From an uncultured Oscillospiraceae bacterium (GTDB lineage Bacteria > Bacillota > Clostridia > Oscillospirales > Acutalibacteraceae): a stretch of 15,639 nucleotides of DNA. The notes beneath the pieces are model-generated. The model did no database searches and was not told the DNA's origin. It worked only from the letters and a program-made list of their open reading frames with translations. The position numbers and the translations under genes are program-made. Location of the stretch: contig UQSH01000042.1 in NCBI GenBank assembly GCA_900543795.1, positions 1 to 15,639 on the forward strand. Reading direction: 5' to 3'. The first letter of the stretch is position 1; each line of letters opens with the position of its first letter. Below, piece after piece: positions 1 to 9,259 of the stretch.

Positions 1-750
1 GCCGCCGCGAAGCTTAACGGTTATATCAACACCCTTTGAGCAAAAGCCGTTTTCAACTGCGGCAATCGCCGCCGCGCACGCGCCTGTTCCGCAGGCCTGT
101 GTTTCGCCGTTTCCTCGCTCCCAAACACGCATTTTTATAGTTCTGTTGTTAACAACTCTAACAAATTCCGTGTTTATCCTTTCGGGGAAAATTTCAGCCG
201 TTTCAAATTTCGGTCCTGTTTCTTCAATATTAATTTTATCAACATTGTCAACAAAAACAACGCAATGCGGATTGCCTACTGAAACGCAGGTAATTTCATA
301 TTCGCCTCCTGCAACGCTAACGGGCTTTGAAATTATCCTTTCTCCGTCAAGCAATGCAGGGATTTCCTGCGGCTTAAATTGTGCTTTTCCCATATTAACG
401 GTAACGGAGGAAACCTTTGAATTTCTCGTGAAAAGCTCAAGCTCCTTAATTCCGCTTGCCGTTTCAATCGTCATTCTTTCCTTTTTAACAATGCCGTTAT
501 CGTAAAGATATTTACCAACGCACCTAATTGAATTTCCTGCCATCTTGCCCTCGGAGCCGTCAAGGTTGAAAATTCTCATCTTTGCGTCTGCAATTTCGGA
601 GTTTTCAATAAGAACAATTCCGTCTCCGCCAATGCCCCTGTGTCTGTCTGTAAATTCAATAGCAAAGCTTTCGGGGCAGGTGATAATTCCGCATTGATTG
701 TTAAAGAAAATATAATCGTCGCCCGTGCCGTGCATCTTGCTGAATTTCAG
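1..750 (-). other. dapF: DapF (diaminopimelate epimerase) domain of the fusion protein
   Basis: This is the region of the fused frame homologous to free-standing DapF, which interconverts LL- and meso-diaminopimelate for lysine and peptidoglycan synthesis. Free DapF proteins typically begin MKFTKMHGxGND. Here the matching position is a CTG leucine codon (748-750) followed by KFSKMHGTGDD. The two acid/base cysteine motifs sit at codons 520-522 and 91-93, spaced as in the family. About 250 of the usual 270-280 residues are visible. It is listed separately so that the epimerase is not overlooked. It has no start or stop codon of its own in the window, although an in-frame ATG (769-771) and a purine-rich stretch lie just before it. 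Confidence 0.9.
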
Positions 751-3700
751 TATGCCCTTTTCCTTTCGCATATTGTTTATATCAACAAGCTCCGTGTTCA
801 TCTGATTATATCTGCTTGCGATAATATCGGCAAGCGCGTTTGCCGTGTCAAGCGAGGTAAGCGTTGCAATGCCAAGCTGATTTGCTCTGTTAAAGAGCTT
901 AATGTAATCGTCAATGCTCTTTTTGTCGCTCTTGCCGGTATAAACAATATAGTCAAGCCTTCCGCTTTCAACAAGCTCCATAATGGAGTTGTCCTCGCGG
1001 AGCTTGTTTACAACACTAACCTTTATGCCAAGGCTTTCGATAGCCCTTGCCGTTTCGGGTGTTGCCCAAATATCAGCTCCTATATCGTCAAGCTTTTTTG
1101 CAAGAGAAACAATTTCATATCTGTCCTGCTTCGTAACGGTAATAAGAACGCCGTGCCTTTCCTTTTTGTGAAATTCATCAACCTTGAAGCCTGCCGAAAC
1201 AAGCCCCTTGAAAAGTGCTTCGTTAAGGTTTTTACCAACCCCGAGAACCTCTCCCGTTGATTTCATTTCAGGCCCTAATTTACTGTTAACATCATTAAGC
1301 TTTTCAAAGCTGAAAACGGGAACCTTAACCGCAAAATAGGGAGGTGCCTTGTAAAGACCTGTTCCGTAGCCGAGCTCTTCAAGGCTTGCACCAACCATTA
1401 TTTTTGATGCAAGCTCAACCATAGGAACGCCTGTTACCTTGCTGATATAAGGAATTGTTCTTGACGCCCTCGGATTAACCTCAATAACATAAAGCTCGTT
1501 TTGGTAAATAAGATACTGAATGTTAACAAGTCCCTTTGTTCCGAGCGAAAGCGCAAGCTTTTCCGAAATATCACATATTTTGCGAAGCATTTTATCCTGA
1601 ATGTTGTATGGCGGATAAACGGCAATTGAGTCGCCGCTGTGAACTCCTGCGCGCTCAATGTGCTCCATAATTCCTGGAATAAGAACATCCTTGCCGTCTG
1701 AAATGCAGTCAACCTCAAGCTCCGTTCCCATCATATATTTGTCAACAAGAACGGGATTTTCAATGCCCTGTTTAAGAATAATGCCCATATACCGCTCAAC
1801 ATCTTCATCGGTGTAGGCAATGGTCATATTCTGTCCGCCGATAACATAGCTCGGTCTTAAAAGCACGGGATAGCCAAGCTCATTACCCGCTTTTATAGCC
1901 TCTTCAAGAGTGGTAACAGAGGTGCCCTTCGGTCTGTAAATTCCGAATTTTTCAAGCAGAGCGTCAAACTTTTCTCTGTCCTCCGCAACATCAATACCCT
2001 CGGCAGAGGTGCCAAGAATTTTAATACCGTTATCATCAAGAAATTTAGTCAGCTTAATCGCAGTCTGACCGCCAAAGGCAACAACAACTCCCTCGGGCTT
2101 TTCAACCTTAATAACATTCATAACATCCTCGGGAGTAAGAGGCTCAAAATAAAGCCTGTCTGCCGTGTCAAAATCGGTTGAAACAGTTTCGGGATTGTTG
2201 TTTATTATAATAACCTCGTAGCCGAGCTCTTTAAGTGTCCAAACGCAGTGAACGGAGGAATAGTCAAATTCAATTCCCTGACCGATACGAATGGGTCCCG
2301 AGCCGAGAACTATAATGCGCTTTTTGTCTCCTCTTTCAAGCTCTCTGCTTTCACATTCGTTTTCATAAGCAGAATAAAAATAAGGCGTTTCAGCGGCAAA
2401 TTCCGCGCCGCAGGTGTCAACCATTTTATAAACTGCGTTTTTGTGATAGGCAAGGGGAGAGCGGCTTATTCTTTCAATAGCCTCGTCCGTGTAGCCAAGC
2501 CTTTTTCCTTTAAGATATAGCTCATTAGAAACGGGTGTGTTTTCAATCTGCCTTTCATAATCGCAAAGATTTTTAAGCTTATATAAAAACCACTCGTCAA
2601 TCATTGTTATGCGGTGTATTTCATCAACTGATATTCCGCTTTTGAGTGCCTTAAACACCGTGAAAAGCCTTAAATCGTCTTGATTTTTTAATGCGCTTCT
2701 TATGTCTGCTTCGTCGGTTGCCTTTCTGTTTAAGGTGTCAAGCCCTATTTCAGCACCTCTTATAGCCTTCATCAATGCCGCCTCAAAGCAGGGCGCAATG
2801 CTCATAACCTCGCCCGTTGCTTTCATTTGAGTGCCGAGCTTTCGAGAGGCATTAACAAATTTGTCAAACGGCCATTTAGGTACCTTAACAACAACATAGT
2901 CAAGCGCAGGCTCAAAGCACGCGCAGGTTTTTCCCGTAATGTCGTTTTTAATTTCGTCAAGTGTGTAGCCAAGTGCAATCTTTGTTGTAACCTTTGCAAT
3001 CGGATATCCCGTCGCCTTTGAAGCAAGCGCAGAGGAGCGTGAAACACGGGGATTAACCTCAATAACGCTGTATTCATAGCTTTCGGGATTGAGCGCAAAT
3101 TGGCAGTTGCAGCCGCCCTCAATGCCAAGCTCTGAAATAATATCAAGTGATGCAGAGCGCAGTGCTTGGTATTCCTTATCTGCAAGTGTAACGGCAGGCG
3201 CTATAACAATACTGTCGCCCGTGTGAACTCCAACGGGGTCAAGGTTTTCCATTGAGCAAACGGAAATAACATTACCTGCACCGTCGCGCATAACCTCAAA
3301 TTCAATTTCCTTCCAGCCCGCAATGTATTTTTCAACAAGTATTTGATTAATCGGGCTCATCATTAGCCCTCTTTTTGCGGTGTCGTAAAGCTCCTTTTCA
3401 TTGTTGGCAACACCGCCGCCTGCACCGCCGAGCGTAAACGCAGGGCGAATAATAACGGGAAAGCCAATCTCACGCGCAATTTTCTGCGCAGTCTCAATAT
3501 CGTTTGCAATGTCGCTCGGAACAACAGGCTGACCGATTTTCAGCATTGTGTCTCTGAACATCTGCCTGTCCTCAGCCTTGTCTATTGCCTCGGCGTTTGT
3601 GCCGAGCAGGCGAACACCCATTTCTTCAAGATAGCCGTCTGCCGCAAGCTGCATTGATATTGTAAGCCCCGTCTGTCCTCCGAGACCGCCCAAAATACTG

Positions 3701-3951
3701 TCGGGCTTTTCCTTTTCGATAATTCTTTTAACTGTTTGAACTGTTAGCGGTTCAAGATAAATTCTGTCTGCAAGTGCTCTGTCTGTCATAATGGTGGCAG
3801 GGTTTGAGTTAACAAGAACAACCTCAATCCCTTCCTCCTTTAAAACTCTGCACGCCTGCGCGCCTGCATAGTCAAACTCGGCCGCCTGTCCTATAACAAT
3901 AGGCCCGGAGCCGATAACGAGCACCTTTTTTATATCCTTGTTAAGAGGCAT
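1..3951 (-). CDS. carB-dapF: CarB-DapF fusion: carbamoyl-phosphate synthase large subunit joined in frame to diaminopimelate epimerase (3' end cut by window)
   Basis: I checked this frame codon by codon from the ATG at 3951 to position 1 and found no stop in 1,317 codons. Residues 1 to about 1060 are a complete CarB. The first ATP-grasp half opens with VLVIGSGPIVIGQAAEFDYAG. The second half starts near residue 540 with IIVLGSGPIRIG. An MGS-like allosteric domain spans about 920-1060. CarB uses ammonia delivered by CarA, bicarbonate and two ATP to make carbamoyl phosphate for arginine and pyrimidines. After a linker of about 10 residues, DapF begins near residue 1068 (LKFSKMHGTGDDYIF). Both epimerase cysteines are present: C1144 in GNSIRC and C1287 in GETQACGTGA. 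About 25 C-terminal residues lie outside the window. The start overlaps the carA stop by one base (TAATG) with GGAGGT 8 nt upstream. Both domains look intact. The fusion is seen directly; its function is inferred. Confidence 0.93.
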   Translation of the reverse strand, partial: MPLNKDIKKVLVIGSGPIVIGQAAEFDYAGAQACRVLKEEGIEVVLVNSNPATIMTDRALADRIYLEPLTVQTVKRIIEKEKPDSILGGLGGQTGLTISMQLAADGYLEEMGVRLLGTNAEAIDKAEDRQMFRDTMLKIGQPVVPSDIANDIETAQKIAREIGFPVIIRPAFTLGGAGGGVANNEKELYDTAKRGLMMSPINQILVEKYIAGWKEIEFEVMRDGAGNVISVCSMENLDPVGVHTGDSIVIAPAVTLADKEYQALRSASLDIISELGIEGGCNCQFALNPESYEYSVIEVNPRVSRSSALASKATGYPIAKVTTKIALGYTLDEIKNDITGKTCACFEPALDYVVVKVPKWPFDKFVNASRKLGTQMKATGEVMSIAPCFEAALMKAIRGAEIGLDTLNRKATDEADIRSALKNQDDLRLFTVFKALKSGISVDEIHRITMIDEWFLYKLKNLCDYERQIENTPVSNELYLKGKRLGYTDEAIERISRSPLAYHKNAVYKMVDTCGAEFAAETPYFYSAYENECESRELERGDKKRIIVLGSGPIRIGQGIEFDYSSVHCVWTLKELGYEVIIINNNPETVSTDFDTADRLYFEPLTPEDVMNVIKVEKPEGVVVAFGGQTAIKLTKFLDDNGIKILGTSAEGIDVAEDREKFDALLEKFGIYRPKGTSVTTLEEAIKAGNELGYPVLLRPSYVIGGQNMTIAYTDEDVERYMGIILKQGIENPVLVDKYMMGTELEVDCISDGKDVLIPGIMEHIERAGVHSGDSIAVYPPYNIQDKMLRKICDISEKLALSLGTKGLVNIQYLIYQNELYVIEVNPRASRTIPYISKVTGVPMVELASKIMVGASLEELGYGTGLYKAPPYFAVKVPVFSFEKLNDVNSKLGPEMKSTGEVLGVGKNLNEALFKGLVSAGFKVDEFHKKERHGVLITVTKQDRYEIVSLAKKLDDIGADIWATPETARAIESLGIKVSVVNKLREDNSIMELVESGRLDYIVYTGKSDKKSIDDYIKLFNRANQLGIATLTSLDTANALADIIASRYNQMNTELVDINNMRKEKGILKFSKMHGTGDDYIFFNNQCGIITCPESFAIEFTDRHRGIGGDGIVLIENSEIADAKMRIFNLDGSEGKMAGNSIRCVGKYLYDNGIVKKERMTIETASGIKELELFTRNSKVSSVTVNMGKAQFKPQEIPALLDGERIISKPVSVAGGEYEITCVSVGNPHCVVFVDNVDKINIEETGPKFETAEIFPERINTEFVRVVNNRTIKMRVWERGNGETQACGTGACAAAIAAVENGFCSKGVDITVKLRGG

Positions 3952-5027
3952 TATTCGTTACCTCCCATCATATTTATAAATTTGTCAAACAAAAACCTCG
4001 TGTCGTGAGGACCGCTGCAAGCCTCAGGATGAAACTGAACGGAAAACGCTTTTTTATCGGGATAATTTATTCCCTCGTTTGTGCCGTCGTTAGCGTTGAT
4101 ATAGCTGATAGCTCCACCGATTTCCTCAACAGATTCGTTTATAACTGCATAGCCGTGATTATGAGAGGAAATGTATGTTCTTCCCGTTTCAAGATTTTTA
4201 ACCGGCTGATTAACGCCTCTGTGTCCGTATTTCAGCTTTTCCGTTTTCGCACCCATTGCAAGCGCAAGAAGCTGATGCCCAAGGCAAATTCCGAAAATAG
4301 GCTTTTTGCCGATAATCTTTTTAAGCTCCTCAATGCATTCCTTGTTGTCGTCAGGATCCCCGGGTCCGTTTGAAAGCATAATACCGTCCGGGTTAAGCTT
4401 TAAAATATCCTCTGCCTTTGTTGAGCTCGGCATAACTGCAACATTGCAGCTTCTTTTAGTAAGCTCCCTCACAATGTTTTCCTTTTTGCCGTAGTCAATA
4501 AGAACAACATTATATTTCGGGTTTTCGCACGCAACAGGGTAGGGGCGGTCAACGGAAACGGCTTCAACCGCTCCCTCGATTTTATATTCCCGAGTCTTCT
4601 CAATGCTGAAATCCTTTGGGTTAGAGCAAATTGTTGCGTTCATAACTCCGCTTTCCCGAATGATTTTTGTTATTTCTCTTGTGTCAACTCCGTAAACACC
4701 GATAATAGCGTTTCTTTTCATATATTCTTCAAGCGTACTGTTGCACCTGAAATTTGAGGGGCAGTCGCATTTTTCATGAACAATATATGCGCTGACATAG
4801 CTTTTTGCGCTTTCGCAATCCTCGTCAATAAAGCCGTAGTTTCCGATAAGCGGAAAGGTTTGCATAACTATTTGGCCGTAATAGCTCGGGTCAGTAAGCG
4901 TTTCAATGTAGCCGCCCATACCTGTTGTGAAAACAAGCTCGCCCGTAATATCTCCGCCTGCGCCAAAGCGTGTTCCCTCAAAAATTTTTCCGTTTGCAAG
5001 GCAAATATAAGCCTTTTCTTCATTCAT
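3951..5027 (-). CDS. carA: Carbamoyl-phosphate synthase small (glutaminase) subunit
   Basis: CarA hydrolyses glutamine and channels ammonia to CarB. The N-terminal CPSase_sm_chain domain covers about residues 1-140 and contains VYGVDTREITK. A class I glutamine amidotransferase domain covers about 172-350, with LSNGPGDP, the nucleophile C248 in GICLGHQ, and the H334/E336 pair in FSVQFHPEA. At 358 residues it has the usual family length. I chose the ATG at 5027 because GGTGAT lies about 6 nt upstream. A GTG at 5036, giving three more residues, has no convincing ribosome binding site. It follows argF by about 35 nt and overlaps the carB start by one base, so the two subunits are probably translationally coupled. 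Confidence 0.96.
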   Translation of the reverse strand: MNEEKAYICLANGKIFEGTRFGAGGDITGELVFTTGMGGYIETLTDPSYYGQIVMQTFPLIGNYGFIDEDCESAKSYVSAYIVHEKCDCPSNFRCNSTLEEYMKRNAIIGVYGVDTREITKIIRESGVMNATICSNPKDFSIEKTREYKIEGAVEAVSVDRPYPVACENPKYNVVLIDYGKKENIVRELTKRSCNVAVMPSSTKAEDILKLNPDGIMLSNGPGDPDDNKECIEELKKIIGKKPIFGICLGHQLLALAMGAKTEKLKYGHRGVNQPVKNLETGRTYISSHNHGYAVINESVEEIGGAISYINANDGTNEGINYPDKKAFSVQFHPEACSGPHDTRFLFDKFINMMGGNE

Positions 5028-5062
5028 ATAAATCACCGTAACCGATAAGGCTTAATGCCTTT

Positions 5063-5965
5063 TTATCCTAAAAGTTTAACTAAAACTGCCTTTTGTGCGT
5101 GAAGTCTGTTTTCAGCCTCGTCAAAAATTTCGTTTGCGTGCTCCTCAAATACCTTTGCGGTAATTTCCTCTTCCCTGTGAGCGGGAAGGCAGTGAAGCAC
5201 CATAGCGTCCTTCTTCGCAGCAGCCATAACAGAATCGTTAATTTGAAAGCCGTTAAAAATCTTTTCTCTCTCTGCCTTTTCTTCCTCCTGACCCATAGAG
5301 GCCCAAACATCCGTATATAAAATATCTGCGTCCTTTGCGCAATCAAGTATGTTGTCAGAGCAGGTGAATTTTCCGTTTTCGCTTGCCCATTTCATTATTT
5401 CTGCGTCAGGCGTGTAGCCGTCAGGGCAGGCAATTGAACATTCCATACCCATTGTTATTGCACCCACTATAAGACTGTTTGCCATATTGTTTCCGTCGCC
5501 GATAAAACAGAATTTAAGTCCGTCAAAGGTCTTTTTATATTCTCTTATTGTCATTAAATCTGCAAGCACCTGGCAGGGATGGCAGTAATCCGTTAAGCCG
5601 TTAATAATCGGAATAGAGCCGTATTTTGCAAGGTCCTCAACCTCTTTTTGCTCAAATGTTCTAATCATAATTCCGTCAAGATAACGGGATAAAACTCGTG
5701 CCGTGTCCTCAACAGGCTCGCCTCTGCCTATCTGCAAATCCCTGTTTGAAAGAAAAAGCGCCTGTCCGCCGAGCTGATACATTCCCGTTTCAAATGAAAC
5801 CCTTGTTCTTGTTGAGCTTTTTTGGAAAATCATACCAAGCGTTTTTCCTTTAAGATGATGATGCTCAATGCCGTGGTGCGTTTCATATTTGAGCTGATCG
5901 GCAAGATTTAAAATATCAAGTATATCTTCCTTTGATAAGTCTGCTAATTTAAGTAAATGCTTCAT
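5063..5965 (-). CDS. argF: Ornithine carbamoyltransferase
   Basis: This enzyme transfers the carbamoyl group of carbamoyl phosphate to ornithine, giving citrulline. It has 300 residues, typical for the family. The carbamoyl-phosphate loop STRTR is at 51-55, HPCQ at 129-132, the ornithine-side DVWASMGQE at 219-227, and HCLPAHR with the catalytic cysteine at 258-264. The ornithine-specific HCLP motif separates it from aspartate carbamoyltransferase. Its ATG overlaps the argD stop by four bases (ATGA), with AGAGGT upstream inside argD. It lies directly before carAB, so the enzyme and its carbamoyl-phosphate source are made together. Confidence 0.97.
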   Translation of the reverse strand: MKHLLKLADLSKEDILDILNLADQLKYETHHGIEHHHLKGKTLGMIFQKSSTRTRVSFETGMYQLGGQALFLSNRDLQIGRGEPVEDTARVLSRYLDGIMIRTFEQKEVEDLAKYGSIPIINGLTDYCHPCQVLADLMTIREYKKTFDGLKFCFIGDGNNMANSLIVGAITMGMECSIACPDGYTPDAEIMKWASENGKFTCSDNILDCAKDADILYTDVWASMGQEEEKAEREKIFNGFQINDSVMAAAKKDAMVLHCLPAHREEEITAKVFEEHANEIFDEAENRLHAQKAVLVKLLG

Positions 5966-7122
5966 TTTTCAATAACCTCTTTCAAAATCTTTAATCCCTC
6001 GTCAAGCTCTCCGTAGCTGATATTCAGTGCAGGTAAGAGCCTAACCTTGCTTTTTGCTGTTAAAACAAGAAGTCCTTTTTCAAGGCATTCGTTTGCAATT
6101 TCCTTTGAGTCCTTATCTGTCTCTATTCCGAGCATAAGTCCCATTCCCGAAATTCCCTTAACTCCCTTAACCGATTTAAGAAAATTAATTATGTATTCGC
6201 TTTTTTTCTCAACCTCTTTAAGAAAATCACTGTCAATGCGCTTAACAATGCTTATTGCTCCTGCGGCTGAAATCGGGTTTCCGCCAAATGTTGAGCCGTG
6301 CGAGCCGGGCGTTACCGTGTCTTTTAGCTTATCTCCGAAAAGAGTTGCTCCCATCGGCAAGCCACCCGCAAGTCCCTTTGCGGTTGAAGCAATGTCAGGC
6401 ATAATTCCGTAATTCATATAAGCAAAATATTTACCCGTTCTGCCGTTGCCGGTTTGTACCTCGTCAACAATTACAAGTATGTCCTTTTCCTTTGCAATGC
6501 AGTCTATCGCCTCAATAAATTCCTTATCAAGATTTAAAACTCCTCCCTCGCCTTGAACACATTCAAACATAACAGCGCAAACATCGTCTGTTATCATTTC
6601 TTTAAGTGCCTTTATGTCGTTTGCAGGGCAGTATTTAAAGCCGCTTGTAAAGGGGCCGAAAATCGTGTGAAAGCTCTCCTGTCCCGTGGCGGAAAGCGTT
6701 GTAACCGTTCTGCCGTGAAATGAATTAATTAAAGTTATAATTGTGCTTCTGCCGTCGCCGTATTTGTCAAAGCTGTATTTTCTGGCAAATTTAATTGCAC
6801 ATTCATTCGCCTCCGCTCCGCTGTTTGAAAAGAAAACCTTTTTCATTCCCGTCTTTTCGCAAAGGAGCCTTGCAAGCTCTGCGCAAGGCTCGTTGTAATA
6901 AAGATTAGAGGTGTGCTGAATTTTGCCAAGCTGATTTTCAACCGCCTCTTTCCATATATCGTCGGAGTAGCCGAAGGCGTTAACGCCTATGCCTGAGCCG
7001 AAATCAATATATTTCTTTTCGTTTTCGTCAAAAACGGTTGAGCCCTTGCCGTGAATAAGCGCGGCGTCAAATCTGCCGTAGGCGTGCGCAGTAAATTTTT
7101 TGTCTGTTTCTTTAATATCCAT
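5962..7122 (-). CDS. argD: Acetylornithine aminotransferase
   Basis: This PLP-dependent class III aminotransferase converts N-acetylglutamate semialdehyde to N-acetylornithine with glutamate as amino donor. In related pathways ArgD can also act as succinyl-diaminopimelate aminotransferase, which is relevant to the DapF domain at the end of this operon. It has 386 residues. Visible motifs are FSNSGAEANECAIKFAR (cofactor phosphate region, about 98-114), SFHGRT at 134-139, the PLP-contacting DEVQTGNGRTG at 220-230, and the Schiff-base lysine K249 in STAKGLAGG. The start is 4 nt after the argB stop; AGGTGA, overlapping that stop, serves as ribosome binding site. Confidence 0.96.
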   Translation of the reverse strand: MDIKETDKKFTAHAYGRFDAALIHGKGSTVFDENEKKYIDFGSGIGVNAFGYSDDIWKEAVENQLGKIQHTSNLYYNEPCAELARLLCEKTGMKKVFFSNSGAEANECAIKFARKYSFDKYGDGRSTIITLINSFHGRTVTTLSATGQESFHTIFGPFTSGFKYCPANDIKALKEMITDDVCAVMFECVQGEGGVLNLDKEFIEAIDCIAKEKDILVIVDEVQTGNGRTGKYFAYMNYGIMPDIASTAKGLAGGLPMGATLFGDKLKDTVTPGSHGSTFGGNPISAAGAISIVKRIDSDFLKEVEKKSEYIINFLKSVKGVKGISGMGLMLGIETDKDSKEIANECLEKGLLVLTAKSKVRLLPALNISYGELDEGLKILKEVIEK

Positions 7123-7126
7123 CTGT

Positions 7127-7990
7127 TCACCTGCTTCTGAACATAGTTCCCAAGCCCTCGTCGGTTAAAAGCTCCATAAGAATAGAGTGGGGAACGCGTC
7201 CGTCAATTATAAATGCCTTTTTAACGCCTTGGCGTATTGCCTGTGTCATTGAATCAATCTTCGGTATCATACCTCCGCTGATAACTCCGTCTGCTATAAG
7301 CGCAGGAACATCGGAAATATAAATTCTGTGAATTAATGAGCCTTCATCGTTCCTGTCTCTTAAAAGGCCGACAACATCTGTCATTGAAATAAGAGCCTCT
7401 GCCTTTAAATGACCTGCAATAGCCGCCGCAACCGTGTCTGCATTAATGTTGTAGCAGTTGCCGTTCTCGTCATAGCCTATCGTTGAAATAACGGGAATAA
7501 AGCTATTTGCAAGCACCTCTTCAATAACCTCTGTGTTCAGCCCTGTAATGTCGCCCACAAAGCCGTGCTTATCGTCAAGCGGCTTGCACTTTATCATATT
7601 TCCGTCCATTCCCGAAAGACCTATCGCGTGCCCTCCGAGGTTTCCTATCTGGCAAACAAGGTCTTTGTTAACCTTTCCTGCAAGCACCATTTGAACAACA
7701 TTTGCCGTCTCCTTCGTTGTAACGCGAAGCCCGTCAACGAATTCGCTTTTAATATCCATAGCGTCAAGCGTTTTGTTAATTTCGGGACCGCCTCCGTGCA
7801 CAAGAACGATTTTAATGCCGATTGTTGAAAGCAGAACAAGGTCGTTCATAACCATTTCCTTTAACTGCTCGTTAACCATAGCGTTTCCGCCGTATTTAAC
7901 AACTATCGTTTTCTTTCTGTAAAGCTGAATGTTCGGAAGCGCCCTTGCAAGTATTTCCGCCTTTTTAGCATTTGAAATATCCATATTCAT
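7127..7990 (-). CDS. argB: Acetylglutamate kinase
   Basis: ArgB phosphorylates N-acetylglutamate. Motifs of the amino-acid kinase fold are VKYGGNAM (K32), VHGGGPEINK (64-73), DGLRVT (86-91), NINADTVAAA (181-190), the lysine of GGMIPK (239-244), and TDEGLGTM near the end. The N-terminal extension with LPNIQLYRKK resembles the kinked helix of arginine-inhibited hexameric kinases. Feedback inhibition by arginine is therefore likely, and would fit a cyclic pathway that uses ArgJ; this is inference. The start could be the ATG at 7990 or at 7984; the stretch AAAGGCAGG lies just upstream of both. The gene follows argJ by 18 nt. Confidence 0.96.
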   Translation of the reverse strand: MNMDISNAKKAEILARALPNIQLYRKKTIVVKYGGNAMVNEQLKEMVMNDLVLLSTIGIKIVLVHGGGPEINKTLDAMDIKSEFVDGLRVTTKETANVVQMVLAGKVNKDLVCQIGNLGGHAIGLSGMDGNMIKCKPLDDKHGFVGDITGLNTEVIEEVLANSFIPVISTIGYDENGNCYNINADTVAAAIAGHLKAEALISMTDVVGLLRDRNDEGSLIHRIYISDVPALIADGVISGGMIPKIDSMTQAIRQGVKKAFIIDGRVPHSILMELLTDEGLGTMFRSR

Positions 7991-8008
7991 ATCCTGCCTT
8001 TCGTTTTA

Positions 8009-9244
8009 TCAGGTGCGGTAGTCGCCGTTGATTTTTACATAATCATAAGTTAAATCACAGCCCCACGCACAAGCGCTTTCGCTTCCTGCGTTCAGATTAA
8101 TATCAATTCCTATTTCATCGCTTTTAAGAATTTCAGCCGCCTTTTCCTCGGAAAAGTCAACTCCTGCACCGCTTCTGCAAACGGCAATTTTTCCGAATTT
8201 GCTTTTAATGTCAACATCAACCCTGCTGATGTCAAATTCAGCGTCTGCATATCCAACTGCACAAAGAATTCTGCCCCAGTTTGCGTCCTCGCCGAAAACC
8301 GCACACTTGAAAAGAGTAGAGCCGATAACCGATTTTGCAACCGTTATTGCCGTATCAATATCGGGTGCGCCGAAGCATTTACATTCAATAAGCTTTGATG
8401 CGCCCTCGCCGTCCTTTGCAAGCATTTTCGTAAGGTTCATCATAACCTCGTAAAGTGCAGATTTGAATGCTTCAAAGCCTTCGCATTCATCTGTTATTTC
8501 CTTGTTGCCTGCTAAACCGTTTGCCATCAGGCTGACCATATCGTTTGTTGATGTGTCGCCGTCGATTGAAAGGCAGTTGTATGTAACCTTAACAATTTCA
8601 TTAAGAGCCCTTTGAAGCATTTCAGATGAAACTGCACAGTCCGTTGTTATAAAATTCAAGGTAGTAGCCATATTAGGATGAATCATACCCGAGCCCTTAG
8701 CCATACCGCCTAAATGACAGGTAATGCCGTCAATTTCAAATTCAACTGCGTATTCCTTTTTTACCGTATCGGTAGTCATAATAGCCTTTGCGGCTTCCTC
8801 GTTTCCGTTATATGAAATGCCGCTGACAAGGCTTTCCATTCCGCATTCAATAGGCTCTATCGGTAAAACCTGACCGATAACCCCGGTTGAAGCAACTATA
8901 ACCTCATCGCTGCTTATTCCGAGCGCTTGTGCCGTTAGGTCGCACATTTTCTGCGCCTTTTCCTCGCCGTCTGCGTTGCAGGTGTTTGCGTTTTTTGAAT
9001 TAACAATAACAGCTCTTGCCTTGCCGTTTGTTTTTTTTAGGTTTTTCTTCGTAATAATTATAGGCGCACCCTTAACCTTGTTTGTGGTGTAAACCGCCGC
9101 TGCATTGCATATTCCGTCTGAAACAATTATTCCCAAATCGTTTTTGTGCGTTGCACCGCCGTCAGCTGATTTTTTTATGCCGCAGTAAATTCCGTTTGCC
9201 TTAAAGCCCTTCGGCGCACAAACGCCTTTATCTATAATCTTCAT
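8009..9244 (-). CDS. argJ: Glutamate N-acetyltransferase / amino-acid acetyltransferase (ArgJ)
   Basis: ArgJ recycles the acetyl group from N-acetylornithine to glutamate; many Firmicutes forms can also use acetyl-CoA. It has 411 residues. It belongs to the self-cleaving Ntn-like ArgJ family: KGSGMIHPNMATTLNF holds the cleavage site, between A193 and T194, with T194 as the new N-terminal nucleophile. STGVIGQ near 119-125 supplies the oxyanion-hole Thr-Gly. The C-terminus WGCDLTYDYVKINGDYRT is strongly conserved in the family. The motif VNSKNANTCNADGEE differs slightly from the common NANACTG form. No argA is visible, and ArgJ makes one unnecessary for acetyl cycling. The gap to argC is 15 nt, with AAAGGATAGG as ribosome binding site. 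Confidence 0.96.
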   Translation of the reverse strand: MKIIDKGVCAPKGFKANGIYCGIKKSADGGATHKNDLGIIVSDGICNAAAVYTTNKVKGAPIIITKKNLKKTNGKARAVIVNSKNANTCNADGEEKAQKMCDLTAQALGISSDEVIVASTGVIGQVLPIEPIECGMESLVSGISYNGNEEAAKAIMTTDTVKKEYAVEFEIDGITCHLGGMAKGSGMIHPNMATTLNFITTDCAVSSEMLQRALNEIVKVTYNCLSIDGDTSTNDMVSLMANGLAGNKEITDECEGFEAFKSALYEVMMNLTKMLAKDGEGASKLIECKCFGAPDIDTAITVAKSVIGSTLFKCAVFGEDANWGRILCAVGYADAEFDISRVDVDIKSKFGKIAVCRSGAGVDFSEEKAAEILKSDEIGIDINLNAGSESACAWGCDLTYDYVKINGDYRT

Positions 9245-9259
9245 ATTTCCTATCCTTTC

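Noticed and set aside
640..1260. Plus-strand frame of 206 codons, and other plus-strand frames inside 146-3021
   Set aside because: They are antisense shadows of the CarB-DapF frame, which has clear homology and codon structure on the minus strand.
5040..5060. Hairpin AAGGC-ATTAA-GCCTT between argF and carA as a terminator
   Set aside because: A stem of only 5 bp and no T-run after it on the minus strand; the operon probably reads through.
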